From: Caulochytrium protostelioides
Lineage: Eukaryota; Chytridiomycota; Caulochytriomycetes; Caulochytriales; Caulochytriaceae
Assembly: GCA_003615045.1 (NCBI GenBank)
Contig: ML014266.1
Location: 1-43,996 of the forward strand
Direction of reading: 5' to 3'
DNA length: 43,996 nt
Under the pieces are notes generated by a model, which was given only the letters and a program-made list of their open reading frames with translations, did no database searches and was not told where the DNA came from. Below are positions 16,664 to 26,889 of this stretch, one piece after another. Position 1 is the stretch's first letter. Each line of letters starts with the position of its first letter. Position numbers and translations under genes: made by a program.

Positions 16664-18516
16664 GCAGGGACACTCTCCGTCGGCGACGGTCCGACGCCGT
16701 CATCATCGGCGCGAGCCGATGCGCGAGGCCGTCGACATCGACGAGCCCATCAGCCCTCCTCGGGCGCCCCCCCCTTTAGAGCGACGACGTCGAGCGATGC
16801 GCTTGTTCAGCAGGTGGCTGTTCCGGTTTCAAACAGCGATGATGGCCGGAGCGCTGCCCTCGTGCCTGTCGCTCACCCGGACCCGTCTCCCTCCGACGTC
16901 CGCAGCAAATCCTCCCATCCTCCCCCGTCATCGCCGCTGCGATGGCGATGGCGGTTGCGAAGGGCCCTGCTGATGCCGACGCGACGCTCCCTGCCGACGC
17001 GACGCGACGCGCCTTGCCGCGGCCGCGGCCGTAACTTAATGACCAACGATCATGACCGCTTGGCGGAGAGCTCCCGGTGGGCGAGGCCGTCGCCCCGCCA
17101 CTCGAGGGAGCGGCGGGATCCAGGCCCGGACCAGCACGACCTGCCGGGAAGGTGGGGGGCGGCGCGTGGTGCCGGACGATCGGCGCCCGGGGGGAGGACC
17201 AGCGCGGGAAGCGCGGGCGGGAGGACACGGCAGGCGCGTGTCACGTGGCGCGCCGAAGGCAGCCCGCGTGGTCGCTGCGCGGCGGTCGCTGAAAGCGCGG
17301 ATGCCGCGACCGCCTTTCCCGTCGGGCCTTCCGCCGGGATCCAGGGCGCGAGGGTTGCGCCTGGTGGTCGGTTGTCGATGATCGACAACCGACGTCGGCG
17401 ATGGCGGCGCGGGTCGGGCGGCGGCTCGTCCGCACGTTCTCGACGGACCTCCAGGCGACCGCATCCGCGTCGGGGGGCCATGTCGGCGGCCGTCGCCACG
17501 TGCCCGGCGCGTGCATGGCGGACGCGGGGCGAAGCGGGGCCGCGCACCGGCTCCTTCCTGGCGTCGCTCGGGCCACGCGAAGGAGGGGCCCAACGGCCGG
17601 CCGTCGGGGCGAGCCTCGGTGCCCGTCATGCGGGGCTCGGGGGGTCCCTGACGCGGTCGCCGTCTCTACACCCGTACGCCGTACAGCGCCTTCGGGAACC
17701 CCGTACCAGGGCGCCGCGCGCGCAAGAACGTCATGGTCGTTGGACGAGGAGTGATAAGTGATGCGTGATGAGTGACGAATGACGAATGCGCATTGATCAT
17801 TGATGCATGCATGAGTGATACACTTTCATTGATGTCAATGGATATGCTGTGTGATGAAGGATGTATGAGGCCTGGTGAAGGAGTTCATCTCAGTTGAAGG
17901 AGAGAGACGGTGGATATCGATCGTCATTTGCCACGCGGGGTACCACGGACCAATGACGCGCAGCTCGACCTTCACCGCCGAGCATGGCCATGAGGGCGTG
18001 TCGGGGACAGCCGCGCCGCGACCCCGGCGCCGCGACCCCGAAGGGCGCGGGGGTCCGAGGCCCGCCGCCGCGGCCCGCGCGGGGTCCTGAACGCGGGACA
18101 CAGCGCGCGCAGCGTATCAACGAGCGGCGATTCGAGCGAAGCCGAACGGTCAACCACGGGTTGATTTCCTAGCTTCTTGGACTCGTGAACAGTCGGGAAC
18201 CCTCAGCATGCGGTACACCATGCCCCCGGACGACCGGCGCACGCTGGCATGTCCCCGCTTGAAGCGCCAGGTGCCTTGACGGTTGCGACAGGCCAGTTCG
18301 GCATCGATCGGCTGCGGCCTTTACCATGAAGAGCGCCGGGCCATGGCGGCCAGATGCTCGGATGCTCGGATCGCGGTTTCCTCAATCACAGCATGCTGGT
18401 CAACCGCGATCGGCATGCTGCTCTGAACCTGCGAGGTTGCCTGGCGCCGTCAGCTGGTTTGTTCCTTGTGCCTGTATTGCATCGCGGGGCCGGTGGTCGG
18501 CCAGTTTATCCGTTCA

Positions 18517-18550
18517 TCCGTCCGTCCATCCATCCATCCATCCATCCATC
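18517..18550 (+). repeat. ATCC tetranucleotide microsatellite
   Basis: About eight ATCC/GTCC units, the last six perfect (CATCCATCCATC...). It lies in gene-free DNA. Confidence 0.85.
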
Positions 18551-19686
18551 GCTGAGCCCTAGCGCCCCCCAATAAAAAGAACCGAGCTCACTGCGGGCGG
18601 CCTCGAGGGACGGGGGCATTGCGGTCTCCTGGTGGGTTGGCTCATCGATCGGATGGACCACCGCTCGATCGAGAGATATAGAGATAGAGTCGTTGGATCG
18701 GCTGGCACCACTTGCCCGCGGAGGAGGCGAGAGAAGCATCGTCCTCGGTCGGATCATCCGCGATCGGAGCGCTTCGGCCTGGCCCGCAACGCGCCGTGCG
18801 ACGCCCTGGCCGCGGCGGGCTGCCGGCCAGCACCGGGCGTCCGACGATGGCCGGATCGCGGGAACTCTCGGGCTTCCGGGGACAGCGCGCGGCGACGATG
18901 GCGCATGAGGCGATGCGATGATGGGGCGCGCGACGCTCCGCGATGGGTGGCCCATCCGCACCGCGGTGGCGACGCCGCCTCCGGCCGTGGAGGCGCCCGG
19001 TGGACGGCGGCGGGCGCCGGTCCTGCCTCGGGACGCGGGGTCGCCGCCGCGTTGGTGGGTCGACGACGGCCGACCGTGACGAGGGCGATCGGGCCTCGGG
19101 CGCCTTGATGGTGGGCGTCGTCCGGGTCGCCAGCAAGCGCCGTTGGCGCCTCCGTCGGACGCCGGGCGGCGGCGCGATGCCTCGGCCGGCGGGATCCATC
19201 CGCCGGAACATCCGCCGGTCCGAAGCGACATGGCGGATCGCCTCGCTTCGCCTCGCCTCGCCGAGCTGAGCTGAGCATTCGGCGTGCTGCCGCGCTCTTC
19301 CCTGCCGGCCCTGCCGGATCCCATGCCCGGCCGGCGCCGGCAACCCGCTGCGGAAAGTATACTTGGCCGTGGACGATTCGGGTCGACACCGCGGGAGTCC
19401 TGGCTTGACCAGAACGGGGATTCCCCGGCGGACGGGCCGACCCGACCGACACGCCCTGGCGCGGGCGGCGACGGGTGGCGCGGCGGCGACGGCACGAGCG
19501 GGCGGCCGGGCGGGTCCCGGGGGTGACGCCATCCGGCCCTCGGCGGCGGGATGCTCAAAGCCCGTGCCGGTGTCCGAGCCGATGGCGGTGGCCGGACGGT
19601 CGTTGGCTGGGGGTCCGGTCATCGGCGTCATTCGCCGACTTTTCGCGAGCGCCGCACCCGCATCAGCATCTGTCGTATGAGCACCC

Positions 19687-19740
19687 GCAGCAGCAGCAGC
19701 AGCAGCAGCAGGAGCAGCAGCAGCAGCAGCAGCAGCAGCA
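19687..19740 (+). repeat. CAG trinucleotide tract with one interruption
   Basis: Eighteen triplets, all CAG except a single GAG at about unit 9, lie in non-coding DNA. Read in three frames it would give Gln, Ser or Ala runs, but none belongs to a believable gene. Confidence 0.85.
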
Positions 19741-20516
19741 CCCGCCAACCGGAAGTCCTGTCCTGTCCGGCCTCGGCGTGGTCCATTTTTTTCTGGGGTG
19801 GCAGCTCCCCCTTCTTTTCTTTTCATCCCTGTGGGCTTGGTGCTGGCTCATTGACCCTGACGTCGTTTCAGCCAGCCGCAAGAGCGTGTCGCCGCCACCG
19901 CGGGAAGCATAGCCGGCCGGCCGGCCGGCCCGCCCGCCCGCGAGGGCCATGGGACGCCGCCTGCCTTCGCTGCCGGCCGCGGTCGCCTCCAGAGGCGCGG
20001 AAGGCAGCTGCTGCGCTGCGGCGGTTCGCGCGCGTCTCTGCCGCCGCCGCCTGCGCGCGGTGGCCTGCACCGGCCTGACCGACCGGCCTGACCGACGAAC
20101 GCGGGCCTCATCAGAGCGGCGACGGCGTGGAAGGCAGCATTGACGGCATCGACGGCATCGACGGCATCGGCGGCTGACGGCTGGCGGTCGCCGTCGACCC
20201 GGTTCACGCCCTCACCCCCCCCATTCGCGCTCGGCGCGGGTATGCTCGGCCGGGATCCATGAATGGCGTCTGGCTCGGAGGCGAGAGACGCGGCGACGCG
20301 GCGAGCCCCTGGAGCCCCTCACGCAGGCCGTGGCTGCCGTGGCTGCCGTGGCCGCCCGTCGACAGGTCGTCCACCGCGAGAGAACGCGGACGTGGTATCA
20401 CATCGGCCACAGCGTGTCCCAATGACGCCTGTGGCGGGCCGCCGTGCTCGTGACCCGCGCACGCATGCGCCGAGAGCCGAGGCCGCCGTGGCGGTCGCCC
20501 CGACTTGGACTCACGG

Positions 20517-20521
<5 letters not shown>

Positions 20522-20547
<26 letters not shown>
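20522..20547 (+). repeat. GTCGGC hexanucleotide array
   Basis: Four perfect units in the gene-free region. Confidence 0.75.
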
Positions 20548-20548
<1 letters not shown>

Positions 20549-21280
20549 GAGCGGCATCTCGCCAAGACCCATCGAGCGGCCGCCGCGCGATGAGCCGGTC
20601 GCCGTCGCCGTCGCCGTCCCGGTTTCGCGCCAGACGGCGCCGACGGGACCGAGGGTGCGCCGTATGCGTCTCCGTCTCAGGAGCGAAGCAGCGCTTGCTG
20701 CCGCGCGATGGGACGGCCCTCTCAGATCCCGCTGCCGCCAGCGCCCGGCCGCCCGGCGCCCGCAAGACCTGCCGTCGGCGAACGCGAGTATACTCGCCAT
20801 GCACCGTCATTCTAAAACCAATCAAGGGGTGTTCTGATGCCATCGCCGTCGGCATCGCCTTAGGCACAGCAGAGGGGGGAAGGGAACGCATGGCAGACCC
20901 AAGAAACGAAGTCGCGGGACGATGGGATGTGTAGCCACCTCGCTTGGCTTCGGCGCCCCCCTTTCGGTACTTCTATTTTTCTTTTTCCCAGCGCTTCGAC
21001 CACGCTGCTTGTTGTGGCTCCAGACATTACTGGTCCTTCCGCTTTCTTGTTGTTGTCGCCGCCATCACCGCCGCCATCGTCGTCATCGTCGCCGCTGCGA
21101 GTGCTCCCGCCGTGATCCACGCCTTGCGCTGGCGATCTTTTAAGGGCATCTGCCAAGAGTCCATATCCTGCACATCCAGCGAAGCCGCCCTCACCGCCTC
21201 CTTCGGCGGGTTCAACTCCCTTTTTTTTTCGTCTTTTTTCCCTTTGCTGAGCTGGCGGTATCCTTTCGTCATCGTGGACC

Positions 21281-21300
21281 CATCGCATCGCATCGCATCG
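21281..21300 (-). repeat. GATGC pentanucleotide array (4 units)
   Basis: CATCG repeated four times on the plus strand, equivalent to GATGC on the minus strand. It is another member of the window-wide pentamer family. Confidence 0.8.
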
Positions 21301-21858
21301 GTGACATTCCGCAGTCGCTGCCACAAGACAACACGACGGTGAGGCGTGAAGCAAGGCATGTCCGTATCGTCTCACGGCCGATAGCCTCGCTCGAGCCGCT
21401 CCTCCTCGTAGCCGCCCTTTCCCGTTGTTTCGCTGCGACACCGTCCTGCCGTATCCTCACCCTCACTATGCGCCCAGCCGGTCTGGCGCCAGGGCACTGA
21501 TATTGTCCGCATTCGCTCGATCCCGCCTGCTTCATGCCGTCGACTGGTCAGAGCCATCCCATGGTATCCCGCTCGGCCTTGACCTCCTGACGCCACGTGC
21601 TCTCGTCCCGCTTGTCTCGTCTCTGACCGCTGCGATCGCGGCCGGGCCCGGTCGGCTCCACAGTCGTCGCCTCGGCCTTTGGCCCGCCCCTTCCCTTCCC
21701 TTCAGCCTTCCGGACCGGCCACTCGACGAGACCTGCTGAAGGCAGCGCCCGTGCTTTGGCTTTCGGCATCCTCGCCGCCGTGTCCTGCGTCGTGCATCGT
21801 GGTCGCCCGAGCGCCCGATCGTCGCCGCGATCCCCTCCCGCCGAGCCCGGCCCTCGCC

Positions 21859-24800
21859 ATGGTGCCCTCGCCGTCCCCAGCCCTAACACATCTCCATTCC
21901 GGAAACAGCCCGTCCCTCCATCGTGACGCTCTGCCATCGTCGGGCGTCGGCTCGTCAATGTCGATGTCGATGTCGATGTCGATGTCCTCCGCTTCGTCGG
22001 CTTCGTCGTCATCGTCCACATCGTCGTCCTCATCCGATAAAACGGTCACGTCGACCGAACCCTCCGAAGACCGCCACGTGTCCTATCTGTCAAGCACCGG
22101 CCAGAGCGGCATGCCCGGCACCTCTCTCTCGTCAACCATGCCGGGGTCCAGCAGCGGCTCGGCCACGACGACAACGCGCCCGACCGGCCTCAAGATGCCC
22201 TTCATGGGCCGGCCGCCCGGCAGCGCCGTCACGGGCGAGCCCCGCGGCATGCGGCCCGGTAGCTGTGCCACCCGCCGCAACATGCCCTCCCTGTCGCTCT
22301 CCTTCAACGGCATCCAGAACAACGTGCTGCTGCCGCGGCCGCTTGGCGAGAGTCTCATCGACAACGCCGACATGACGATCCCCCCGCAGATTACGTTCTG
22401 CCGCACCCGCTTCTCGAGCGACGAGTCGGTGTTCTCATCCGCCACCACCGTCACGGCCGCGACCTCGCCCGCGCTGGCCCACGCCGCCTCGACCGACCCC
22501 AGCGGCACGCATCTCGCCGCGTCGCCGCCGGGATCCGTGTCGCCCTCCGTCGCGTCGACGCTCCACCCTCTCACGGCGCCGGCCGGACCGCCCGCCACCA
22601 CCCCAGCGTCTCCGCCTCAGGCGCCCGCTGCCGCGGCGCCGGCACCCTCGTTGCCCTCCTTGGCGGCCTTGGGACAGGACGACATTCTGCCGATCCCGGC
22701 GAGCGCCTTCCCGCCGTTCATGGCGCCGCTCCTGACCGGCACGTCCGCGCAGCGCGAGGCCGCGCTGCGCGCCAAGTTCGACACGCTCGCGTCGCGCGAG
22801 CGCCGCCGGCTGCAGGGCTCCGCGCTCGCCAAGTGCCCGGACGACCCGTTTAGTATGAGCGTCGGCCTCGAGCAGTTCTGCAAGAACCGGTACCCCAACG
22901 TCTGGCCGTACAACACGAACCGCGTCAAGCTCCCGACGGAAGACCGCGATCCTCGCACGCCCGTGCTCAAGACGCCGCCACCGCCGCCGCCGCCGCCGCC
23001 GCCGTCGACAGCGATGCCGCCGGCGATGTCTGGAGCTGGCGTCCTCGCGGCTGCCGGGCTGCCGAAACCGGGGGACGCTCGCCGTATCGAGGATACCGAT
23101 GCGCGCACCTACATCAACGCCTCGCACATCGCCGTCAAGACGCGCCACGGCGTGCGCCGGTACATCGCGACACAGGCGCCCATGAAGGACACGGCCCTCG
23201 ACTTCTGGCGCATGGTCTGGAACGAACGCGTCCTTCTGGTGCTGATGGTCACCCAGGAGCAGGAGCGCGGCCGCTCCCAGTGCTACCGTTACTGGCCCGC
23301 TGACCCCGTGCCCGCCAGCCAGACGACGGCGGACGGCGGTCACGGCGATCACAGCGGTCAAGGCGGGCACAGCGGCCCTGCCGCGGGCGCTGTCGCGGGA
23401 GAGGGTGCTGCGGCGTCCGAATCGTCGTCGTCGTCGACGTCGTCTTCCCGATCCGTCATGCTGCTGGGCGACGGCTGGCAAATCCAGAACTGGGGCATCC
23501 TCCAGCTCAAACTGATTCCAGGTGTGCTGCGTGCGCTGCGGATCAGCCGACCCCGTGGGCCGGCGGCACGTCGCGGCAGCCTGAGCCAGGGGGCCCCCGA
23601 GGCGGCGGCGACGCCGTCCGATGATGCCACCCACGAGCACCGCATCGTCTACCATTTCCAGCACATGACCTGGCTCGACTGCTCGATCCCGAGCCGCGTC
23701 GACACGCTCGACTGGTTTGTATGTCTGTCGCATATCGTCCGCACCGAGCACCGGCGCTATATGAGCGTCGTGAGGCGGCGCCAAGCCGCGGCGGCGGCGG
23801 CGGCCGATGGCGAGCGCCATGCGATGGATACGGACACGGACACGAACGCGGCGACGCGACCCGAGGACGAGGACGAGCTGGACGGACCCATGCTAGTGCA
23901 TTGCACGGCAGGCTGCGGCCGCACCGGCACCGTCATTGCCGCCGACATCCTCTTGACCCGTGACCTCGCTTCCGACGCGCCCAACGTCGTCTATCCGGAC
24001 ACGCAGGCGTCGCAGCAGCACCAGCCACCGGCGCAGCCGCCGCCGCCGCCGCAGCGCGGCCACTCGGCCTCGACGTCGCTGAAGGATCCCATGGCGTTCC
24101 GCAAGCGTGCACTGCCGAGCGACGAGGCCATGACTTCGATGCTGCCGCACGGCGATCTCGAGCCGTCCGGACCGCCGTTCGCACGCAGCCCGCCGACCGC
24201 CGTCTCCGCGCTGGCCGACCACGCCACGAGCAGCGGCAGCGGCCTCCCGTCGCCGGCGCCGGGCGCGCTGTCGTTGTCGCCGCCGTCGCTGGCGTCGTCC
24301 CTGCCGCCCCCCGCCTCTGAGCCCGCGGCGGCGGCGCCCGGCCTGCTCGGCCGCTCGGCCTTCACGAGCCTGACCCTGCACCCGCTGCCGCCGAGCGCGC
24401 CCGCGGCCGACCCCCAGACCTCCTCCTACTTCCACGCCTCCCCGTCGGATCTTGGCCGCCTGCCCTCCCATTTCTCGAGACGACCCGAGGAAACGAGCTG
24501 GTTCAACACCGCCGAGTCGGTGTGCCCGCCCACCACCTTCTTCCTCAACAACCAGCCGGCCGACCCGCGCTTCAACATCGTGAAGGCCAAGTCGCCCGCC
24601 GTCCTGCAGCGCTCCTTTTCGTACAGCCCGCGTAGTCGCGCGGAGCCCTTGGCGGCGCCCGCAGGGTCTGTTGCCCCGTCCGCGGCCGCGTCGGCGTCGC
24701 CGGCGTCGTCGTCGACGACGGAAACCACTCCGGCAGCTCACCATCGGCATCGACGCTGCCGTCTGCGTACCTGCGGCGGCCACGAGACCGCCAGCGCGTC

Positions 24801-26265
24801 GTCGTCGTCGTCGTTGACGCCGTTGCCGGCCAGCGCAAGTACCGCCGCGCCGCCCGTCTCGCAGCCGCTGCCGGCCCTGTCGCTCACGCTGCCGCCGGCG
24901 CTGCCGCGCGCCGGGTCGGCCAGCACGCCGCGCTTCCCGACGCCCTTTAACGCCGGTCTCAGTCTGCCGATAGGCATGAACCTGGCACTGCCGATGGGCG
25001 CGGCGACCGGCGAGCTGTCGCACCTGCCGCCGCCGACGCCCGCCTTCGAGCTCTCCAGCGAGGCCGCGTTTCCCTTCGGCCCGTCGGCCTCGATGCCGTC
25101 GTCGGCGACCGTGCCGGAGATGATGGCCCTTGATTTGCCCGCCCGCCGCGCGGCCACGGCGCCCACACCGTCCTCATCGTCGTCGATGGCGACGATGGCC
25201 TCGGCGGCCGCGCCGACCGATCCGCTCCCGCCGCTGCACACCGACCCCACCGCCTCGGTCTCGGCCTCCGATCCGTCCTTCGCGGCGTCGGCCCACCACC
25301 CGTCGAATGCCAGCTTCACGGGTGGCCTGACGACCGACCCCGTGATGGAAGTCGTGGATCAGCTGCGCAGCCAGCGCATGTGTCTGGTCCAGAACACGGC
25401 GCAGTTCGCCGTTCTGTACGAGTTGCTGTTCCGACGATATGCGATGCTGCTGTCGAACCCGGAGGCCGCGAGCGGCTTAGCCGGCGAGGCGATGGCCATC
25501 GATGGTCCATCCCCTCAGAAGAACTCCGCGGCGGCGGCGTCTACCGACTCAGAGACCGGGCGCGGCACGGACGGCCCTGCGGGCGCCCACACCGCAGCCC
25601 CGGATGCTGACACTGTCATGACGGCCGATGACAGCGCGCTGCCGGCGTCCCGCTCTGCCCCGCGTGGCATGGGCTCGGGTTCCCTCGGCTCGCCGCCCGA
25701 CGAGCGCCTCAACCCGACACGAGGCAACGCCGCGGCGTCGGCGTCGCCATCCCACGACGCCGCCGGCTCGAGCACGAGCCCCGACCCACCGCAGCTGTTC
25801 CGCTTCCTGCTGCACACGCCGTCGACGCCGCCGTCGTCGCCGGGCCTGCTGGTCGTCGAGTCGCCCACCTCGCCGCCCACGCCGTCGCCGCTGCTGCCGC
25901 CGCCGGCCACGACGGCGGCGACCACCGTGCCCTCCACGCCCGCAGTCCTTGTGGATCCACCGAGCTGGCTCGCCCCCGGATGGGACCAGAAAGCGAACTC
26001 GCCAGGCGAGACCGCCGTCAGCCAGGACGCGCAGCAGCGTTTCTCGCTGGAGTATGGCCGCCGCAATCTCTCGCGGTTGAGCGCGCGCGTGAGCCAGTTC
26101 ATGTGCGATGTCGCCCACAAGCAGGCCGCGCTCTACGCGTCTGGCCGCCGCCGCGCCGCTCGCCGCGGGTCAGCGGCCTCGGACGGCGGCGCTGCGGCGA
26201 CTGCGACCGCGACCACGTTGGTACCCGCATCGTCGTCATTGTCGACGATGGGTCAGCGCGCATAA
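21859..26265 (+). CDS. Classical protein tyrosine phosphatase with a split catalytic domain (1468 aa)
   Basis: Dephosphorylates phosphotyrosine; fungal relatives (Pyp1/2, Ptp2/3) act on MAP kinases, so a stress-MAPK role is inferred. A ~330-residue disordered N-terminus starts with Ser-Met repeats (ATGTCG array, 21955-21985). Catalytic landmarks in order: CKNRYPNVWPYNTNRVKL (pTyr loop); YINASHIAV; YIATQAPMKDTALDFWRMVW; QERGRSQCYRYWP; a WPD-loop equivalent that reads W605-L606-D607; the P-loop HCTAGCGRTG with catalytic Cys682 and Arg688; then, about 490 residues later, the Q-loop LRSQRMCLVQNTAQF (Q1178, Q1182). In classical PTPs only about 45 residues separate P-loop and Q-loop. The insertion (nt about 23970-25320) is open in frame throughout and Ala/Pro/Ser-rich. 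A smaller insert precedes the WPD loop. The first ATG (GCCATGG) is used as start; an upstream TTG is ignored. Confidence 0.9.
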   Translation: MVPSPSPALTHLHSGNSPSLHRDALPSSGVGSSMSMSMSMSMSSASSASSSSSTSSSSSDKTVTSTEPSEDRHVSYLSSTGQSGMPGTSLSSTMPGSSSGSATTTTRPTGLKMPFMGRPPGSAVTGEPRGMRPGSCATRRNMPSLSLSFNGIQNNVLLPRPLGESLIDNADMTIPPQITFCRTRFSSDESVFSSATTVTAATSPALAHAASTDPSGTHLAASPPGSVSPSVASTLHPLTAPAGPPATTPASPPQAPAAAAPAPSLPSLAALGQDDILPIPASAFPPFMAPLLTGTSAQREAALRAKFDTLASRERRRLQGSALAKCPDDPFSMSVGLEQFCKNRYPNVWPYNTNRVKLPTEDRDPRTPVLKTPPPPPPPPPPSTAMPPAMSGAGVLAAAGLPKPGDARRIEDTDARTYINASHIAVKTRHGVRRYIATQAPMKDTALDFWRMVWNERVLLVLMVTQEQERGRSQCYRYWPADPVPASQTTADGGHGDHSGQGGHSGPAAGAVAGEGAAASESSSSSTSSSRSVMLLGDGWQIQNWGILQLKLIPGVLRALRISRPRGPAARRGSLSQGAPEAAATPSDDATHEHRIVYHFQHMTWLDCSIPSRVDTLDWFVCLSHIVRTEHRRYMSVVRRRQAAAAAAADGERHAMDTDTDTNAATRPEDEDELDGPMLVHCTAGCGRTGTVIAADILLTRDLASDAPNVVYPDTQASQQHQPPAQPPPPPQRGHSASTSLKDPMAFRKRALPSDEAMTSMLPHGDLEPSGPPFARSPPTAVSALADHATSSGSGLPSPAPGALSLSPPSLASSLPPPASEPAAAAPGLLGRSAFTSLTLHPLPPSAPAADPQTSSYFHASPSDLGRLPSHFSRRPEETSWFNTAESVCPPTTFFLNNQPADPRFNIVKAKSPAVLQRSFSYSPRSRAEPLAAPAGSVAPSAAASASPASSSTTETTPAAHHRHRRCRLRTCGGHETASASSSSSLTPLPASASTAAPPVSQPLPALSLTLPPALPRAGSASTPRFPTPFNAGLSLPIGMNLALPMGAATGELSHLPPPTPAFELSSEAAFPFGPSASMPSSATVPEMMALDLPARRAATAPTPSSSSSMATMASAAAPTDPLPPLHTDPTASVSASDPSFAASAHHPSNASFTGGLTTDPVMEVVDQLRSQRMCLVQNTAQFAVLYELLFRRYAMLLSNPEAASGLAGEAMAIDGPSPQKNSAAAASTDSETGRGTDGPAGAHTAAPDADTVMTADDSALPASRSAPRGMGSGSLGSPPDERLNPTRGNAAASASPSHDAAGSSTSPDPPQLFRFLLHTPSTPPSSPGLLVVESPTSPPTPSPLLPPPATTAATTVPSTPAVLVDPPSWLAPGWDQKANSPGETAVSQDAQQRFSLEYGRRNLSRLSARVSQFMCDVAHKQAALYASGRRRAARRGSAASDGGAAATATATTLVPASSSLSTMGQRA

Positions 26266-26889
26266 ACGTTCATTATGTTCTTTGTTTACTTTCTCTTTTG
26301 CATTGTGTTCTTTTCATTTTTTTTTTTCAATTTTTTTTTAATACTTTTGGCCTATACTATATACGGCTCACTCGTATGCTATGGATACGCGGTCTCCCGC
26401 CGACCACCCGACGCTCCGATTGGGCATTGTCGTTGTATGGAGGAACGATGTGAATGTCGAATGCGATTGCCGTCCTGCGTTTCCATAGGAACGAAGCGTC
26501 GGGAATCGCGTCATGGTGCTTTGAGCTAGGGGTCTTCTCCCAGGCATCGGACGCGGGTCCCTCCTTTTCGGGCGATGATGAAGCTCCGACGCGTCGGCGA
26601 TCGCCGTTGCATCATCCGTCTGCCGCGCCCGGTACCGTGGCGGAAGGATCGCGTCGATGGAAGCTTGCTCAATCCCTTCATCAACTTATCAGTTTATCAA
26701 CTCATCAGCTTATGACCGGTTGATCATGGCGCCCAAGCTTTTGGAAGGCTGCGTCATCCTGACACGTGCCTATCCACAGAGCGCCGATGACAGCATCCCA
26801 ATTTTTTGAGTGGTATCATCCCGGCTGGCCGCCCGTCATTTTGCGGGGGAGTTCACGACACCCGGGGTCGATTGATTTCCTCTCGCGCC
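26266..26889. other. Intergenic spacer with T-rich tract
   Basis: It begins with a strongly T-rich stretch (26275-26345) directly after the phosphatase stop codon, probably 3' UTR and end-formation sequence. The remainder is leader sequence of the acyl-CoA synthetase gene; a CATCAACTTATCAGTTTATC-like repetitive patch lies at 26680-26715. No gene seen. Confidence 0.6.

Larger units (their letters stand above)
16664..21858. other. 5.2-kb region with no credible gene
   Basis: Several open frames of 150-400 codons cross this stretch on both strands. They overlap one another in different frames and consist of Arg, Pro, Ala, Gly and Ser without recognisable domains, as expected by chance at this GC content. 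The region holds a degenerate TGATGA/ATGCAT patch (17750-17840), an ATCC microsatellite (18517-18550), an imperfect CAG tract (19687-19740), GACGGCATC (20143-20170) and GTCGGC (20522-20547) arrays, a GATGC array (21281-21300) and pyrimidine tracts (20970-21240). No RNA gene was recognised. Confidence 0.55.

Noticed and set aside
16814-17761. 315-codon plus-strand open frame in the large gap
   Set aside because: Arg/Pro/Gly/Ser-rich, overlapped by long frames on both strands, no domain or conserved motif; expected by chance at this GC.
18642-19826. 394-codon minus-strand open frame
   Set aside because: Low-complexity composition and competing frames of similar length on the same bases; no family similarity.
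22435-23820. 461-codon minus-strand frame opposite the tyrosine phosphatase
   Set aside because: Antisense shadow; Arg/Gly-rich, no domain.
23970-25320. Unspliced intron inside the phosphatase instead of a coded insertion
   Set aside because: More than 1.3 kb stay open in the correct frame and the other introns here are 98-243 nt; still worth a cDNA check.
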